From assembly GCA_015680685.1 (NCBI GenBank), contig MNCI01009017.1, forward strand, positions 706,102 to 770,101: a stretch of DNA of 64,000 nucleotides, given 5' to 3'. The stretch is from Gnetum montanum (Eukaryota; Streptophyta; Gnetopsida; Gnetales; Gnetaceae). Within the stretch, counting starts at the first letter, position 1; each line of letters opens with the position of its first letter. This document shows positions 1 through 10,139 of the stretch, piece by piece. Below the pieces are notes generated by a model. That model had not been told where the DNA came from. It was given only the letters and a program-made list of their open reading frames with translations, and searched no databases. A program made the translations under genes and the position numbers.

Positions 1-264
1 GATATCATAGCTACAATATCACAGCCAGCAAATTCATGACTCATCATACCCCCACGACTGAATGAAAACTCGTCCTCGAGTTAAAGTGAGAACAAGCGCT
101 ATTGATTACATAGTGGATAGTTATGGGATTATTGACTGACTAGAATGGATTCATGCCGCAGTGTGGAGTCAAAACAAAATTAAGACACAACACAAAGAAA
201 ATTCTATGATTACAAAATTGGATGGAACTCATGTAGTTCTTGATGGTGGTGGCTCCTCCATAGG
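1..264 (-). repeat. 3' end of an LTR retroelement, LTR edge at 46
   Basis: Read on the minus strand, this holds the last part of an element's 3' noncoding region, a purine-rich tract ending GGGGGTA, and then an LTR starting TGATGAGTCATGAATT (right edge at base 46). It matches 9948-10160 of Element A, which fixes its identity and direction. The LTR start is closest to the solo LTR at 2170, not to the 5' LTR of Element D, so it need not belong to D. It runs off the window edge and ends at a single unknown base (265). Confidence 0.75.
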
Positions 265-265
265 N

Positions 266-509
266 TCAAGAACTACATGAGTTCCATCCAATTTTGTAAT
301 CATAGAATTTTTTTTTTCTTTTGTGTTATGTCTCAATTTTTTCTGACTCTACACTGTGGCATGAGTCCATTCTAGTCAGTCAACAATCCCATACCTATCC
401 ACTATGTAATCAATGGAGCTTGTTCTCACTTTAACTCGAGGACGAGTTTTCATTCAATCGTGGGGTATGATGAGTCATGAATTTTTGGCTATGATATTGC
501 ACCCGTGAT
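266..509 (+). repeat. Inverted copy of bases 1-264 with LTR start at 471
   Basis: This is the near reverse complement of bases 20-264: 3' noncoding region, hairpin-like CTCGAGGACGAG, the tract GTGGGGTA, then the first 39 bases of a TGATGAGTCATG-type LTR. It is bounded by a single N at 265 and another at 510. An inverted pair with unknown bases at both joins looks more like a misassembled contig than a natural palindrome. Confidence 0.7.
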
Positions 510-510
510 N

Positions 511-1006
511 ACCCTATATTCGGAAGGTTTAATACTTCCGAAATGGCTTGAACAGAGAAATCAATAGTCACATCATGAATGTTAACTATGGTGCCTTCTT
601 CTTTGTTGTGCCAAAATTGGTATATTTCCCCTAGGTACCAGGCACTGCTTTTAGAGAGGGTAGGCCATAATGGGGATCCTTTGAGGTGATCCCCAATAGC
701 CTCAGGAGCGAACTCTACAAAATATTCGAAGTTCAATTCCACAATCACCGTAGTGAATGTGGACTTTTCATGGATGGCCTGAACACAATCTTGGGGCAAC
801 GTGAGATGTTGTCCCTGTTCAGGCACTGCAGCAGTTCCTCCTTTTGCCTGCTTGGACCGTACAGTAGGAGGATTTTCTTGATAAATGCTAAATGATTGTT
901 CCTCCTATTCTGCATGTTGTCCAGCAGGATCTTGTCCTTCACCTCTCCTAGGTCGTTTGCTTCCACCTTGGGCAGGACCTTCCTGTTGTCCACGTTTCGG
1001 GGCCAT
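511..1006 (-). pseudogene. Extra 3' ORF of Element D (plant-transposon-like domain)
   Basis: The ORF starts at an ATG at 1006, directly after a splice-acceptor-like TTGTAG, and reads MAPKRGQQEG with a basic patch (SKRPRRGEG). One in-frame TAG lies near codon 33. Downstream is a folded-looking stretch ending in VNIHDVTIDFSVQAISEVL, a pattern like the putative plant transposon protein domain found in extra ORFs of Athila-type elements. It is closely related to 8074-8530 in Element A. The coiled-coil half seen in A is missing because the sequence breaks at the unknown base 510. The protein's function is not known; an envelope-like or nucleic-acid-binding role would be a guess. Confidence 0.6.
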
Positions 1007-1079
1007 CTACAATCACATGGGGCCAAGTGTTAGTAAGGTTGTTTTTAAAGTTAGGTTATATCTTACTGCTTGCCTTAAT

Positions 1080-1957
1080 TAATGATCTTATGTTATCACG
1101 TGTGATATTGCCCAAAAACTGTAATGATGAGTCCTGTGACTTAGGTGGTTTCCAATTTTTTGTTTCTTGGTATACCTAGGGGTTAAATGATTTTGAGGCA
1201 CAATTATTCTAAGTGTTATAGTTACTTACCCTAAATATTGTGTCTAAGGGGTGTGCTTTGAATTCCTATTATTGTTTCCCAAATGGAAACCACACCATGT
1301 AAAGACATTGCTTCCTATTTATTAGTTGACAGAGAAATAGTAAGAAATCCATGGAAATACTCATGCAACCTTAGACAATAGGAAGGTACAAAAGTGACAA
1401 ATCCCCTTGAAGTCACATCCTTGTTCATCCACTTAATTCATTCCAGGTTTGAAAAGTATCAAGATCACAAATTCATTGTAAGTTTTTATTAAGAAGGAAT
1501 CTCATATTTTCAAAATGAGGAAACACCATAGACTTGTGTGCAATGGTGGATGATGTGGACTTACTACTTGATATCATGAAAAGAATCAATGGCCCATTAG
1601 TAAATGTTAAGATTCTAAAATGAAATCTAGTCATTTGTAATTAAATAATCAATGAAGTTACAGACCACCATCAATCAATAGCTGTAGTTGGCACCAAAAT
1701 CCTAATGACAATAAAGAAAAAGGAAGAACTATAAAAAAATTTCAAATAAAGGAAAATATAGAAAAAATTGTAAAACACTCAAGAAAACAAAAAAATGTAC
1801 TAAAGATGGTGTAAAACAAAAAAGATAAAAATCGAGAAGTCACATTATAAAATATCAGCATGGATGGCCATCTCTCCCACAACTAAGTTGGAAGGGGAAG
1901 CTCTGAAAGATAGAGCATGCTTGACCATCGATTGAGGCATTATTCCTACTAGTTTCT
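1080..1957 (-). other. Element D noncoding region between pol and 3' ORF
   Basis: This AT-rich stretch has no credible ORF. Its minus-strand reading matches the region after protease in Element C (59580-60300), including GTGGGAGAGATGG and the segment around GGATGTGACTTCAAGGG. That shared sequence shows where pol was removed in C. Near 1010-1045, the minus strand carries CTTACTAACACTTGG followed by TTGTAG just before the 3' ORF. Confidence 0.6.
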
Positions 1958-3353
1958 TATGGTTCATGAAAAGGCTTGAGTTGCTGGGTGTTGACTAAGA
2001 ATCTTTTATTTGGGCTATAAGGATGGTAGATCATCATGGCCCTAGATGGAAAGGTTTCATAGATAATGTAAGGGTCCTTTCATAATGTTTAAAATTTTAT
2101 TTGTTGAGGTATGTGCATGGGGTTCTAGTATAGCACCTTATCTCTTAGTTGAAAATTTACTTTTCTAATTGATGAGTCATGAATTGTTGGTTGCGATATT
2201 GCACCCATGATATCACGTATGCCATATCACAACCTAGACATAATATCACGTACGCGATATCGCAGCATGTCTCTTCATCTATAAATAAGAGGTAGGAAAA
2301 TTTGGTAAGGGTCTATTTTGAAGTTTAAGTTTTCAATAGTTTTTAGTACATCAATTTTTCCTCTCAACCCTTTTCTCCCAGTGCATGCCCACAGTGTGAT
2401 GATTGTAATTGTATGACATCCTTATTCGAGTGTGACGTACTTGGACAAGCACATGACTGGCAATAAAGATTGAGATTACTTCATCATTGCAGCATCCACT
2501 TAGCTTAATTATTTAATTGTTATTGTTATTTATTGCTTTCTTAGTTAATATCTCTCTACCCTTATCTCCTAGTAACACGGAATGAGTACGACTTAATCAC
2601 GAGCATTTAAGTGTGACTACTTGGTAATCCAATAGCGTACCTAGGCCATGTGCTTGGTAATCCCAGTGGTAGTCATGCACGAGGTTCAAGATGTGTATGG
2701 ATGATTAAGGAACAGATGCTCATCGCACTTAGGCTAGTATAGATTCTCTCTCATTCTCTCTCCTAGCTTAGTTAATATTATTTCCCATCATACCCAGGAG
2801 TAGCATTAGTGTAGGAACACATCACACACCTCACTATGGACTAAACCATACATGAAAAAGCTAATACTAGTCTAGGTGGGAAGATAGCGAATTGCGATCT
2901 ATGAGCAACTGTCTAGTTACCACAACTAGCCTGTCTGCGGAGTTCGACCGGATCATGCGTGAAACACTCATATTCGTATGGTTGAGTGTAGCGGTACCTC
3001 GCCACTCATCACTAATATTGAGGTCATGGTGTTGTTTACTATGCACCTTGTGCAATTCATTTGATGATAGGGTCATTAATTGATTCTCATCTAGCACATT
3101 GAGATTCATTAACCTTTATTTTTGGGTTAGACTTAGGTCTAAGTCGAGATCACATGTAGTTGAAAGTATATATAGTTTAGCTTGGATGGGAAGTGTTGGT
3201 AGTTTTTCATACACTAACTCATAGGAAGACTACCAATAGAAAGTTTTCATGTTGAATGATAAGCCCAAAGGACATTGTTGAGTTGTTGCTCTAGTTCTTT
3301 CTATATTTACTAATAGTGCAAGTTAGTATTTTGGTTATTTTCCTATTGGTAAC
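1958..3353 (-). pseudogene. Element D integrase, C-terminal part (split by solo LTR)
   Basis: Minus-strand translation of 3012-3353 gives a frameshifted version of the integrase segment VTNREIxKMLxRTISEYK through LNVLDENQLMTLSSNELHK. The part at 1958-2169 continues with a reading like IRKVNFQLRDKVLY and ends near KPFHEP. Both match the intact-order integrase end of Element B (43250-43740). The solo LTR at 2170-3011 sits between them with a CTAAT duplication. The segment includes the conserved NREI, whose glutamate is the last catalytic residue of DDE integrases. Confidence 0.7.
2170..3011 (+). mobile_element. Solo LTR (842 bp) with CTAAT target duplication
   Basis: The sequence begins TGATGAGTCATGAATT and ends CCACTCATCA. 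It is flanked by an exact CTAAT at 2165-2169 and 3012-3016. It contains GATATC-type palindromes, a TATA box in CTATAAATAAGAGG, and an AATAAA signal, like the LTRs of Elements A and C. No internal region remains, so it is a product of recombination between two LTRs of a former full element. It interrupts Element D's integrase. Confidence 0.9.
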
Positions 3354-4129
3354 TGATGAGTTGCATTTTAGTTCGTCGCGATATCGTAGCCTGCCTCCTC
3401 GTCTATAAATAAGAGGTAGGCAAACATAGAAGTAAGTTTTAAGTAAGTAGTTCTTAGTTAAGTGTTTAATTTCTTTCTCTCAACACTTTTCCTCTTAGTG
3501 TATGCCCGCAGTGTGGTGATTGTAATTATACGACATCCTTTATTCAAGTGTGATGTACTTGGACACACACATAACCGGAAATAAAGATCGAGATTACTTC
3601 ATCATTGCAGCATTCACTTAGTTTAATTTTTTATTTAATTGTTAATTATTGTTTTCCTAGTTAATCTCTCTCACCCTTAAACTCATGTTAAATGCAAAAT
3701 GAGTACGACTTGATTACGGGCATTTAAGTGTGACTACTTGGTAACCCAGTAGCATACCTAGGATCTGCGCTTGGTAATCCCAGTGGTAGTCATGCATGAA
3801 GTCTAAGATGTGTACGGATAATCGAGGAATAAATGCTCATCGCACTTAGGCTAGCTTAGATTCTCTATCACCCTTCTCTCTTAGCTTAGTTAATATTATC
3901 TTCCATTGCCTTCAGGAGTAGCATTAGCTTAGAAAGACATCATACACCTCACTCTGGACTAAACCATACGTGACAAAGTTAACACTAGTCTAGGTGGGAA
4001 GATAACAAACTACAACCTAAGGATAACTATCTAGATACCACAACTAGTCTGTCTGCGAAGTTTGATCGGATTGTGCATGAAACACTCGTATTCGTATTGT
4101 TGAGTGTAGGGGTACCTCGCCACTCATCA
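3354..4129 (+). repeat. Element A 5' LTR (776 bp)
   Basis: It starts TGATGAGTTGC and ends CACTCATCA. A TATA box lies in CTATAAATAAGAGG only about 60 bases from the LTR start, so U3 is very short. AATAAAGATCGAG provides a likely polyadenylation signal. It differs from the 3' LTR by a 14-base gap at the GATATC palindrome and scattered substitutions. Confidence 0.92.
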
Positions 4130-4148
4130 TTGGCGCCGTTGCCGGAGA
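4130..4148 (+). promoter_or_regulatory. Primer binding site, tRNA-Asp type
   Basis: TTGGCGCCGTTGCCGGAGA follows the LTR directly. Plant tRNA-Asp ends in a sequence complementary to TGGCGCCGTTGCCGGGGA, so this is a near-perfect primer site with one mismatch. The same type is used by Athila elements. Confidence 0.9.
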
Positions 4149-4273
4149 CGATGCTAGTTATCTAGATTAGTTATATCACACAAGGTCACTGTATAGGAAT
4201 TAATGATATATCTCTTAGCAAGAAGAAATAATTACGAGAATTCACATACAAATTCACACACAATTTCACAACC

Positions 4274-6168
4274 ATGCCTCTCCTACAAGATTACAATAAT
4301 GCCACACCTAGTGAGGAAGTTCATTGGATAACCAATGAATTATATGATAATGAATATTGGAATACGCAACCCAAGGTGGGGGTTTCTTACAAACATAAAC
4401 GAAAGCAACATCATCTCAACACACAAAAGCATAATGCAAATATAAGAGGCTGTTCGAATCTCACGTAGGCATCATAGAGAGAGCCGCCTACCTAGGCTCG
4501 ATTTAAACAACTTTCCCAATTCTTCAGGAGGCTATGACTTAGATCCGCAACAACATTTACAAGCCTTCTACGATGCCTGCACATGGAATAACATCGATAA
4601 TGGTTGGCAAAAACTCAAGCTCTTCCCTATGACACTTGTTGGCCAAGCAAAAGTATGGTATAGATCATTAAAAAAAATTCAATACGACGTTGGCCAACAA
4701 TGGTAGAACTCTTTAATGAAAGTNNNNNNNNNNNNNNNNNNNNNNNNNNNNNNNNNNNNNNNNNNNNNNNNNNNNNNNNNNNNNNNNNNNNNNNNNNNNN
4801 NNNNNNNNNNNNNNNNNNNNNNNNNNNNNNNNNNNNNNNNNNNNNNNNNNNNNNNNNNNNNNNNNNNNNNNNNNNNNNNNNNNNNNNNNNNNNNNNNNNN
4901 NNNNNNNNNNNNNNNNNNNNNNNNNNNNNNNNNNNNNNNNNNNNNNNNNNNNNNNNNNNNNNNNNNNNNNNNNNNNNNNNNNNNNNNNNNNNNNNNNNNN
5001 NNNNNNNNNNNNNNNNNNNNNNNNNNNNNNNNNNNNNNNNNNNNNNNNNNNNNNNNNNNNNNNNNNNNNNNNNNNNNNNNNNNNNNNNNNNNNNNNNNNN
5101 NNNNNNNNNNNNNNNNNNNNNNNNNNNNNNNNNNNNNNNNNNNNNNNNNNNNNNNNNNNNNNNNNNNNNNNNNNNNNNNNNNNNNNNNNNNNNNNNNNNN
5201 NNNNNNNNNNNNNNNNNNNNNNNNNNNNNNNNNNNNNNNNNNNNNNNNNNNNNNNNNNNNNNNNNNNNNNNNNNNNNNNNNNNNNNNNNNNNNNNNNNNN
5301 NNNNNNNNNNNNNNNNNNNNNNNNNNNNNNNNNNNNNNNNNNNNNNNNNNNNNNNNNNNNNNNNNNNNNNNNNNNNNNNNCAGAAAGAAGGGATAAGGAA
5401 AATAAGAGCTCAACTACCAATCACACGTATGAATGCAACATTTGCCTGTACGATCACCCCAAGGGCCAATGCCCAGTCTTGTTATATTTATATGAGCATT
5501 GGGGAAGCACGTTACACCCAGAGTTCGTACAAAGATACTATGTTCAATCACAGTGGCAATAATCCCAGTCATGGGGGAATCCACCCCTAAACTGGAGATA
5601 CCCTTCATATCATCCGAACTCAAATGCTTATCTAGTCCAATACCCTATTTCTCTAACTGGGCCAACACACTCTATCTCACCGCCTTACTATTCTCCTCAA
5701 TACTATCAACCCATGTCCTTAACACAACCACCGCCTTGTGTACCACATACTTCTCCTAATTTTCAACATTCTCATCCTTTCCCTCCTTCTACATCACCAC
5801 CAACTGTTCCTAAGGTGTCTACACCATAGCAACAACCTCCAAACATCACTTGTGCCAATATTAATAACAGCAGTGAGAGGCCTCCTCAACATCAAAAGCA
5901 TCCCTTCTTTAAACATGACCATAGGAAGGGACAACACAATTCCAAGGCCACTACATTCTCCAACTCAGCACAAACCCAACACTGTGGTGCACCCTTACCT
6001 TCGAACCCAACACCTCATGTTACTTCATCAAGGCCACCAACTAACACTCCAACAACCATACAACCCAATGAACATAGGCATGGAGGGCAACTACCTGATC
6101 CTTGCATACCATCTAACGATCCCAAATATCATAGTGGGTCAACTCGTTATCCGGAAAACAACTCATAA
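4274..6168 (+). pseudogene. Element A gag (capsid and zinc knuckle)
   Basis: The first ATG after the leader is at 4274 (MPLLQDYNNATPS). A stop near codon 65 and a frameshift follow. The retrotransposon gag signature LQAFYDACTWNN...LFPMTLVGQAKVWY is readable at about 4540-4665. Bases 4724-5380 are unknown. After the gap comes CNICLYDHPKGQC, a C-X2-C-X3-H-X4-C knuckle, then a long proline/serine-rich tail rich in Tyr-Pro and Pro-Pro. The frame ends with TAA at 6166-6168. No protease follows, unlike in B, C and D. The role would be particle assembly and RNA packaging. Confidence 0.75.
4724..5380. other. Assembly gap (657 N)
   Basis: Unknown bases inside the gag of Element A. Open frames across it carry no information. 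Confidence 0.99.
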
Positions 6169-8073
6169 ATTGCCCCACTACGCTTATTATAATCTAGTGT
6201 GTGAACCTCGATGGGGTAAGTATGGCCAAGCTTCAATATTTCCAACATGCAAGGATCCTCATCTTCCATTTATTAATCCTTGCCATCCTCAACTGTTTAG
6301 TTATGGGGGATATCCCCCATTCTAGTAATAATCAAGATTAATAACCACTTTTTATTTTCTTCAATTTTACAACTTTTTGTTTTCTAGTTTTTTTATTTTT
6401 CAATTTCTTGTTTTATCTTTTTGTCTTTTTACGTTTTTATAAGTAATCTCATATATGAATAAAACACTCATGNATCAAGGGGACTTGTGGATTCTCTTTG
6501 GTGACACCTGTGGGAGTTATCATGCAATGTGGTTATACTAAGATCCTTGTAGATCTAACGAAAAATGGGAGTAAGAGTAATCAAAAGGCACTCAAAAATC
6601 CAATGCTGTTCTAGGGGTCCCACTGGAAAGACATGCACCCATGCCTGAAGGTTGGCAGATTCTCTGGATTCAGCAATCGAAAACAAAAGAAGAAGAAAGA
6701 AAGAAAAAGAAAAACAAAAAGAAAAGTGCCACAAAATAAAAATCACTCCTCCCTTGAATAAAACGCCAAGTGATTGTACGCCTTGTTGTTATGGTACTCT
6801 CATAGTTGCTCATCATTAGATGAAACAATGCGATGTCACTGATTAGAGGAATGGACTTGGTCTTGATCTTGGAATGACAAGTTAATGACATGTTAATCAT
6901 GCTTTACACGTAGGATTCACTATGCCTTGGGTTAGTTACCTCATGTCCCAATCTCTACAATCCCTGCTATCCCCGTCTCATCTCGTTGTTCACGTAATTG
7001 TAGTTCGTGCCTCATATAGCATAGCATTCCTACCTCATTTAGGTGATATTTACATGCATGTGTTTTGTGGAATCGGTGCGGATTACATTTGACCCTTCTA
7101 GTACCCATGGACACTTTTAAGTGTGGTTACACAAGGGCATTATAGGTTGGAACCTGCTTTGGGGAGGACTCACTTGTGTAATCTTTTGTAATTTTCACTT
7201 ATGACATAGCTCACACATACCATTTCTTACCCTCAGCTTATTTTTCATAACATTCTTTCCCTTATCTACTATCCCTCCGAATTCCAGCGTTCCTATGTAA
7301 CCATTACATGACCTTTTTCTCTCACTTACCACCCAAGGCCTCAATGCTCAAGTTCATCCACATCTCATTATTTGTGCCTTCAAACCATCTAATTACCCGA
7401 GAACCCTTCAGCATGTGCCACATGTCCTAATTTCTATTTTTCATTCTAGAAAAAAAAACCTTCAAAATTTGGTATTTTCCCTCGGGCCTAAAACATTGTC
7501 AGGTCACGATAGCGCGTAAGTGATATCGCGTTTGACGCGATATCGTGTACGCGATGTATTGTACACGATATCATGTCGCATAAAATTATATATATGACCC
7601 CCTGCCACAACACTTAGCACCATTTTTCATAAATCACGTGGGGGAGTTTTCTGAATTTTTGTCTACGACTCGTGAGTATGACACCCTTGCTTTTCTACCT
7701 ATATCTCGCTCGTTGGTACTCCGATTTTCATTCTGTTTGAACCTACTTGAACCCAAAGTGTTCAGCTTAGTCGTGGGGGAGGGACATACGCCGAATAGTG
7801 CATAACTTTTTTGGAATTTTTCATTGCCCAAAGGACATCATTAAGGGTAATTAATTATAATAATAAGGATAAATGATGCTAAAAATAATTTCATCCCTAG
7901 GTACACTGGGAAACTAACATTGGAAAACCACCTAAGTAACACGATTCACTATTACAATCATTCGGGAAACATCACACAGAGATAGAATAAAATTGAATTA
8001 GTTAAGGCAAGCAGTAAGGTATAACTTAACTTTGGAGACAACCTTACTAACGCTTGGCCCCGTGTGATTGTAG
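6169..8073 (+). other. Element A noncoding region with splice-like ends
   Basis: There is no credible ORF between gag and the 3' ORF. A strong donor-like G|GTAAGTATG lies at 6215-6223, and an acceptor-like site ends at 8073: CTAAC at about 8047, then TTGTAG just before the ATG at 8074. Parts match Element C, for example CCTGCTTTGGGGAGGAC at about 7150 and 60750. A single unknown base lies at 6472. Splicing is an inference; no transcript is available. Confidence 0.45.
7500..7600 (+). promoter_or_regulatory. Internal GATATC palindrome array with TATA-like stretch
   Basis: GATATCGCG (7522-7530) and CGCGATATC (7536-7544) form a perfect 9-bp inverted repeat with a 5-base spacer. Further GCGAT and CGATATC copies follow, then an AT-rich TATATATATG stretch at about 7585-7600. 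The same arrangement (palindromes, then TATA) sits at the start of this family's LTRs. It lies about 480 bases before the 3' ORF, so it may be a second promoter or a degraded LTR-head fragment. Confidence 0.4.
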
Positions 8074-9960
8074 ATGATCCTGAAACGTGGACAACGGGAA
8101 GGTCCTACTTAAGGTGGAAGTAAATGACCTAGGAGAGGCCAAGAACAAGTCCCTGCCAGAAAACATGCAGAATAGGAGGAACAATCATTTAGTATTCATC
8201 AAGAGGATCCTCCTACCATACAGTTCGGGTAGGTAGAAGGAGGAGTTGCAACAGCGCTTGAATAGGGACAACATCTCACGTTGCCCCAGGATTGTGTTCA
8301 GGCTATCCACATTCGTTGCAGTGATTGTGAAATTAAACTTTGAATCCTTTGCAGAATTTACTCTTGAGGCTATTAGGGATCACCTCAAGGGGTCTCCCTT
8401 ATGGCCTATCCTCTCTAAAAGCGGTGCCTCGTACCTAGGGGAGACGTACCAATTCTGGCACAATAGAGAACAAGGCACCACCATTAATATTTGTGGTGTG
8501 ACAGTCGATTTCTCCACATAGGACATTTTGGAAGTATTAAACCTTCTGAATATAGGGCCCTAGGTTGCTCAGTTGTTTACTTGTTTAGACCCCGATGTAC
8601 GATGAGTTTGGTTGGAACCTCAATGACTCCTGTAGAACATGAGGATGTGCTTGATTGATTGCTACAAATAGGACAGATAATGATGTCTCTATTTGACATC
8701 CCTCAAGATGTTACAGTAATTCAATCAAACCTCATTTCCACTAAGGGGAAGTTGATCTTAATAGAAGTGAGGGCCGAGCATGCTAAAGCAGAGGTGTAGA
8801 AATTACAAAAGCAGCTCGTGGCCCTACAAGCAGCACAGTGGGACCCTTTGCAATTTGTTCCCATAGACCAGCTAGATAATTTCAAAATTGAGCAACTAAC
8901 CAAGCTACTAATGGAGAATAAAAAGGCGGCTGAGGAAAAAGAGAAGGCTATTTTGGATGCCTCTGTAGCACAAGCACAAACTTATGCATATATCAAGGCA
9001 CTCAAAGCCTTACAGGAGGAAAACAAGCAGCTTGTTGCTGACAACCTTCGGTTGTCCTCTGTGGAGAAGTAAAGGAATGTTCTCGAGGAACACTTTCATT
9101 AGTTGCGAGAACAATTCACTTGGGTCAACCAAGACATGAGCTATTTAGCCAGGGAGAACTGAACCCTCTCAATGGAGGAGGTACGCGCTATTCTCCAAAA
9201 GTCAGCTATCGAAATAAGTGCATGGCAAAATGAGGCTAAATGACATGAAAAGCTAAAGGAGCACTTTTGGGACCAGGTGGGGATGTACAAATAGATCTTG
9301 GAGAAAGAGATCCATATGGCCAAGGCCCACATCAACACTATTAGTGCTCAACACACTGACTAGCGGGCCATATTGGACACATATGCGTTTGCCCACCAGG
9401 CGGAAGTTAAGAACCAGGACCTGCAAATCCAAGATCTTACAGAATACATGGAGTTGGCAAACTTACAGTATGCCAACCTTGCCATGTTCATAGTAGGGTA
9501 CCCGAGAATAGAGCTCGAGGAACAGGTAGCAACCACCTATATCAAATATGAAACAGAACTTGTAGAACGTAAGAAGATATTGCAAAAACTAGAGATTGCT
9601 AGTTCTGAACTTGAGGTGGTGAAGGTGAGCTACCAAGGATAAAAAGGTGTCACAACAAATTTGGATCGATGGCTTGTGGATTTTCAAGAGTATAGAGACA
9701 AAGCCAAAGCCTACGAGGAGGAACGACGGGTGTTTGCGGCTTGGTATGTTAAGGCCAATCAAATGTTTCTGCAACTACCCTACCCATGGGAGGTGCCAAC
9801 TCCATCAAACATCGGAACATTAGCATGGATAACATAGGATCCCTAGACCAAAGAGGAGAAACTCTAGGCCATAATTCAATGCTATCAAGCCTCAAGACCT
9901 AGAGCATAAGACAAGGGGAAAGCACCTATGGAGGAGCCACCGCCACCAGGAACTACATGA
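8074..9960 (+). pseudogene. Extra 3' ORF of Element A, coiled-coil protein
   Basis: From the ATG at 8074 to the TGA at 9958-9960 is exactly 629 codons, with internal stops and a small deletion near 8305 that shifts the frame of the first domain. The N-terminal part (about 8310-8540) resembles the putative plant transposon protein domain (SGASYLGETYQFWHN, then VTVDFS). From about 8720 on the protein is almost entirely heptad-like and Glu/Lys/Gln/Leu rich, a long coiled coil (for example KLLMENKKAAEEKEKAIL, and DLTEYMELANLQYANLAM). It ends PMEEPPPPGTT. Related copies are at 511-1006 and 63177-64000. It has no protease or pol motif. Function is unknown; position matches the envelope-like ORF slot of Athila elements. 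Confidence 0.65.
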
Positions 9961-10129
9961 GTTCCACCAATTTTATAGTTGTAGAACATTCTGTGTTGTG
10001 TCTTAATTTTGTTTTGATTCCACACTGCAGCATAAACACATTTTTACCATCCAATAATCCCATACCTATCCACTGTGTAATCAATGGAGCTTGTTCTCAC
10101 TGTAACTTGAGCACGAGTTTTCATTTAGT

Positions 10130-10139
10130 CGTGGGGGTA
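10130..10139 (+). promoter_or_regulatory. Polypurine tract of Element A
   Basis: CGTGGGGGTA directly precedes the 3' LTR. A conserved CTTGAGCACGAG (CTCGAGGACGAG in the related copy at 430-450) lies just upstream and can fold as a small hairpin. Confidence 0.8.

Noticed and set aside
2867-3109. 80-codon minus-strand ORF as a gene
   Set aside because: It is a chance fusion of integrase remnant with the end of the solo LTR.
4679-5590. Long open frames across unknown bases (also at 27325-28361 and 39772-40131)
   Set aside because: They are open only because runs of N contain no stops.
5738-6325. 195-codon ORF after the gag knuckle of Element A
   Set aside because: It is in a different frame from the proline-rich gag tail, which explains the same bases better.
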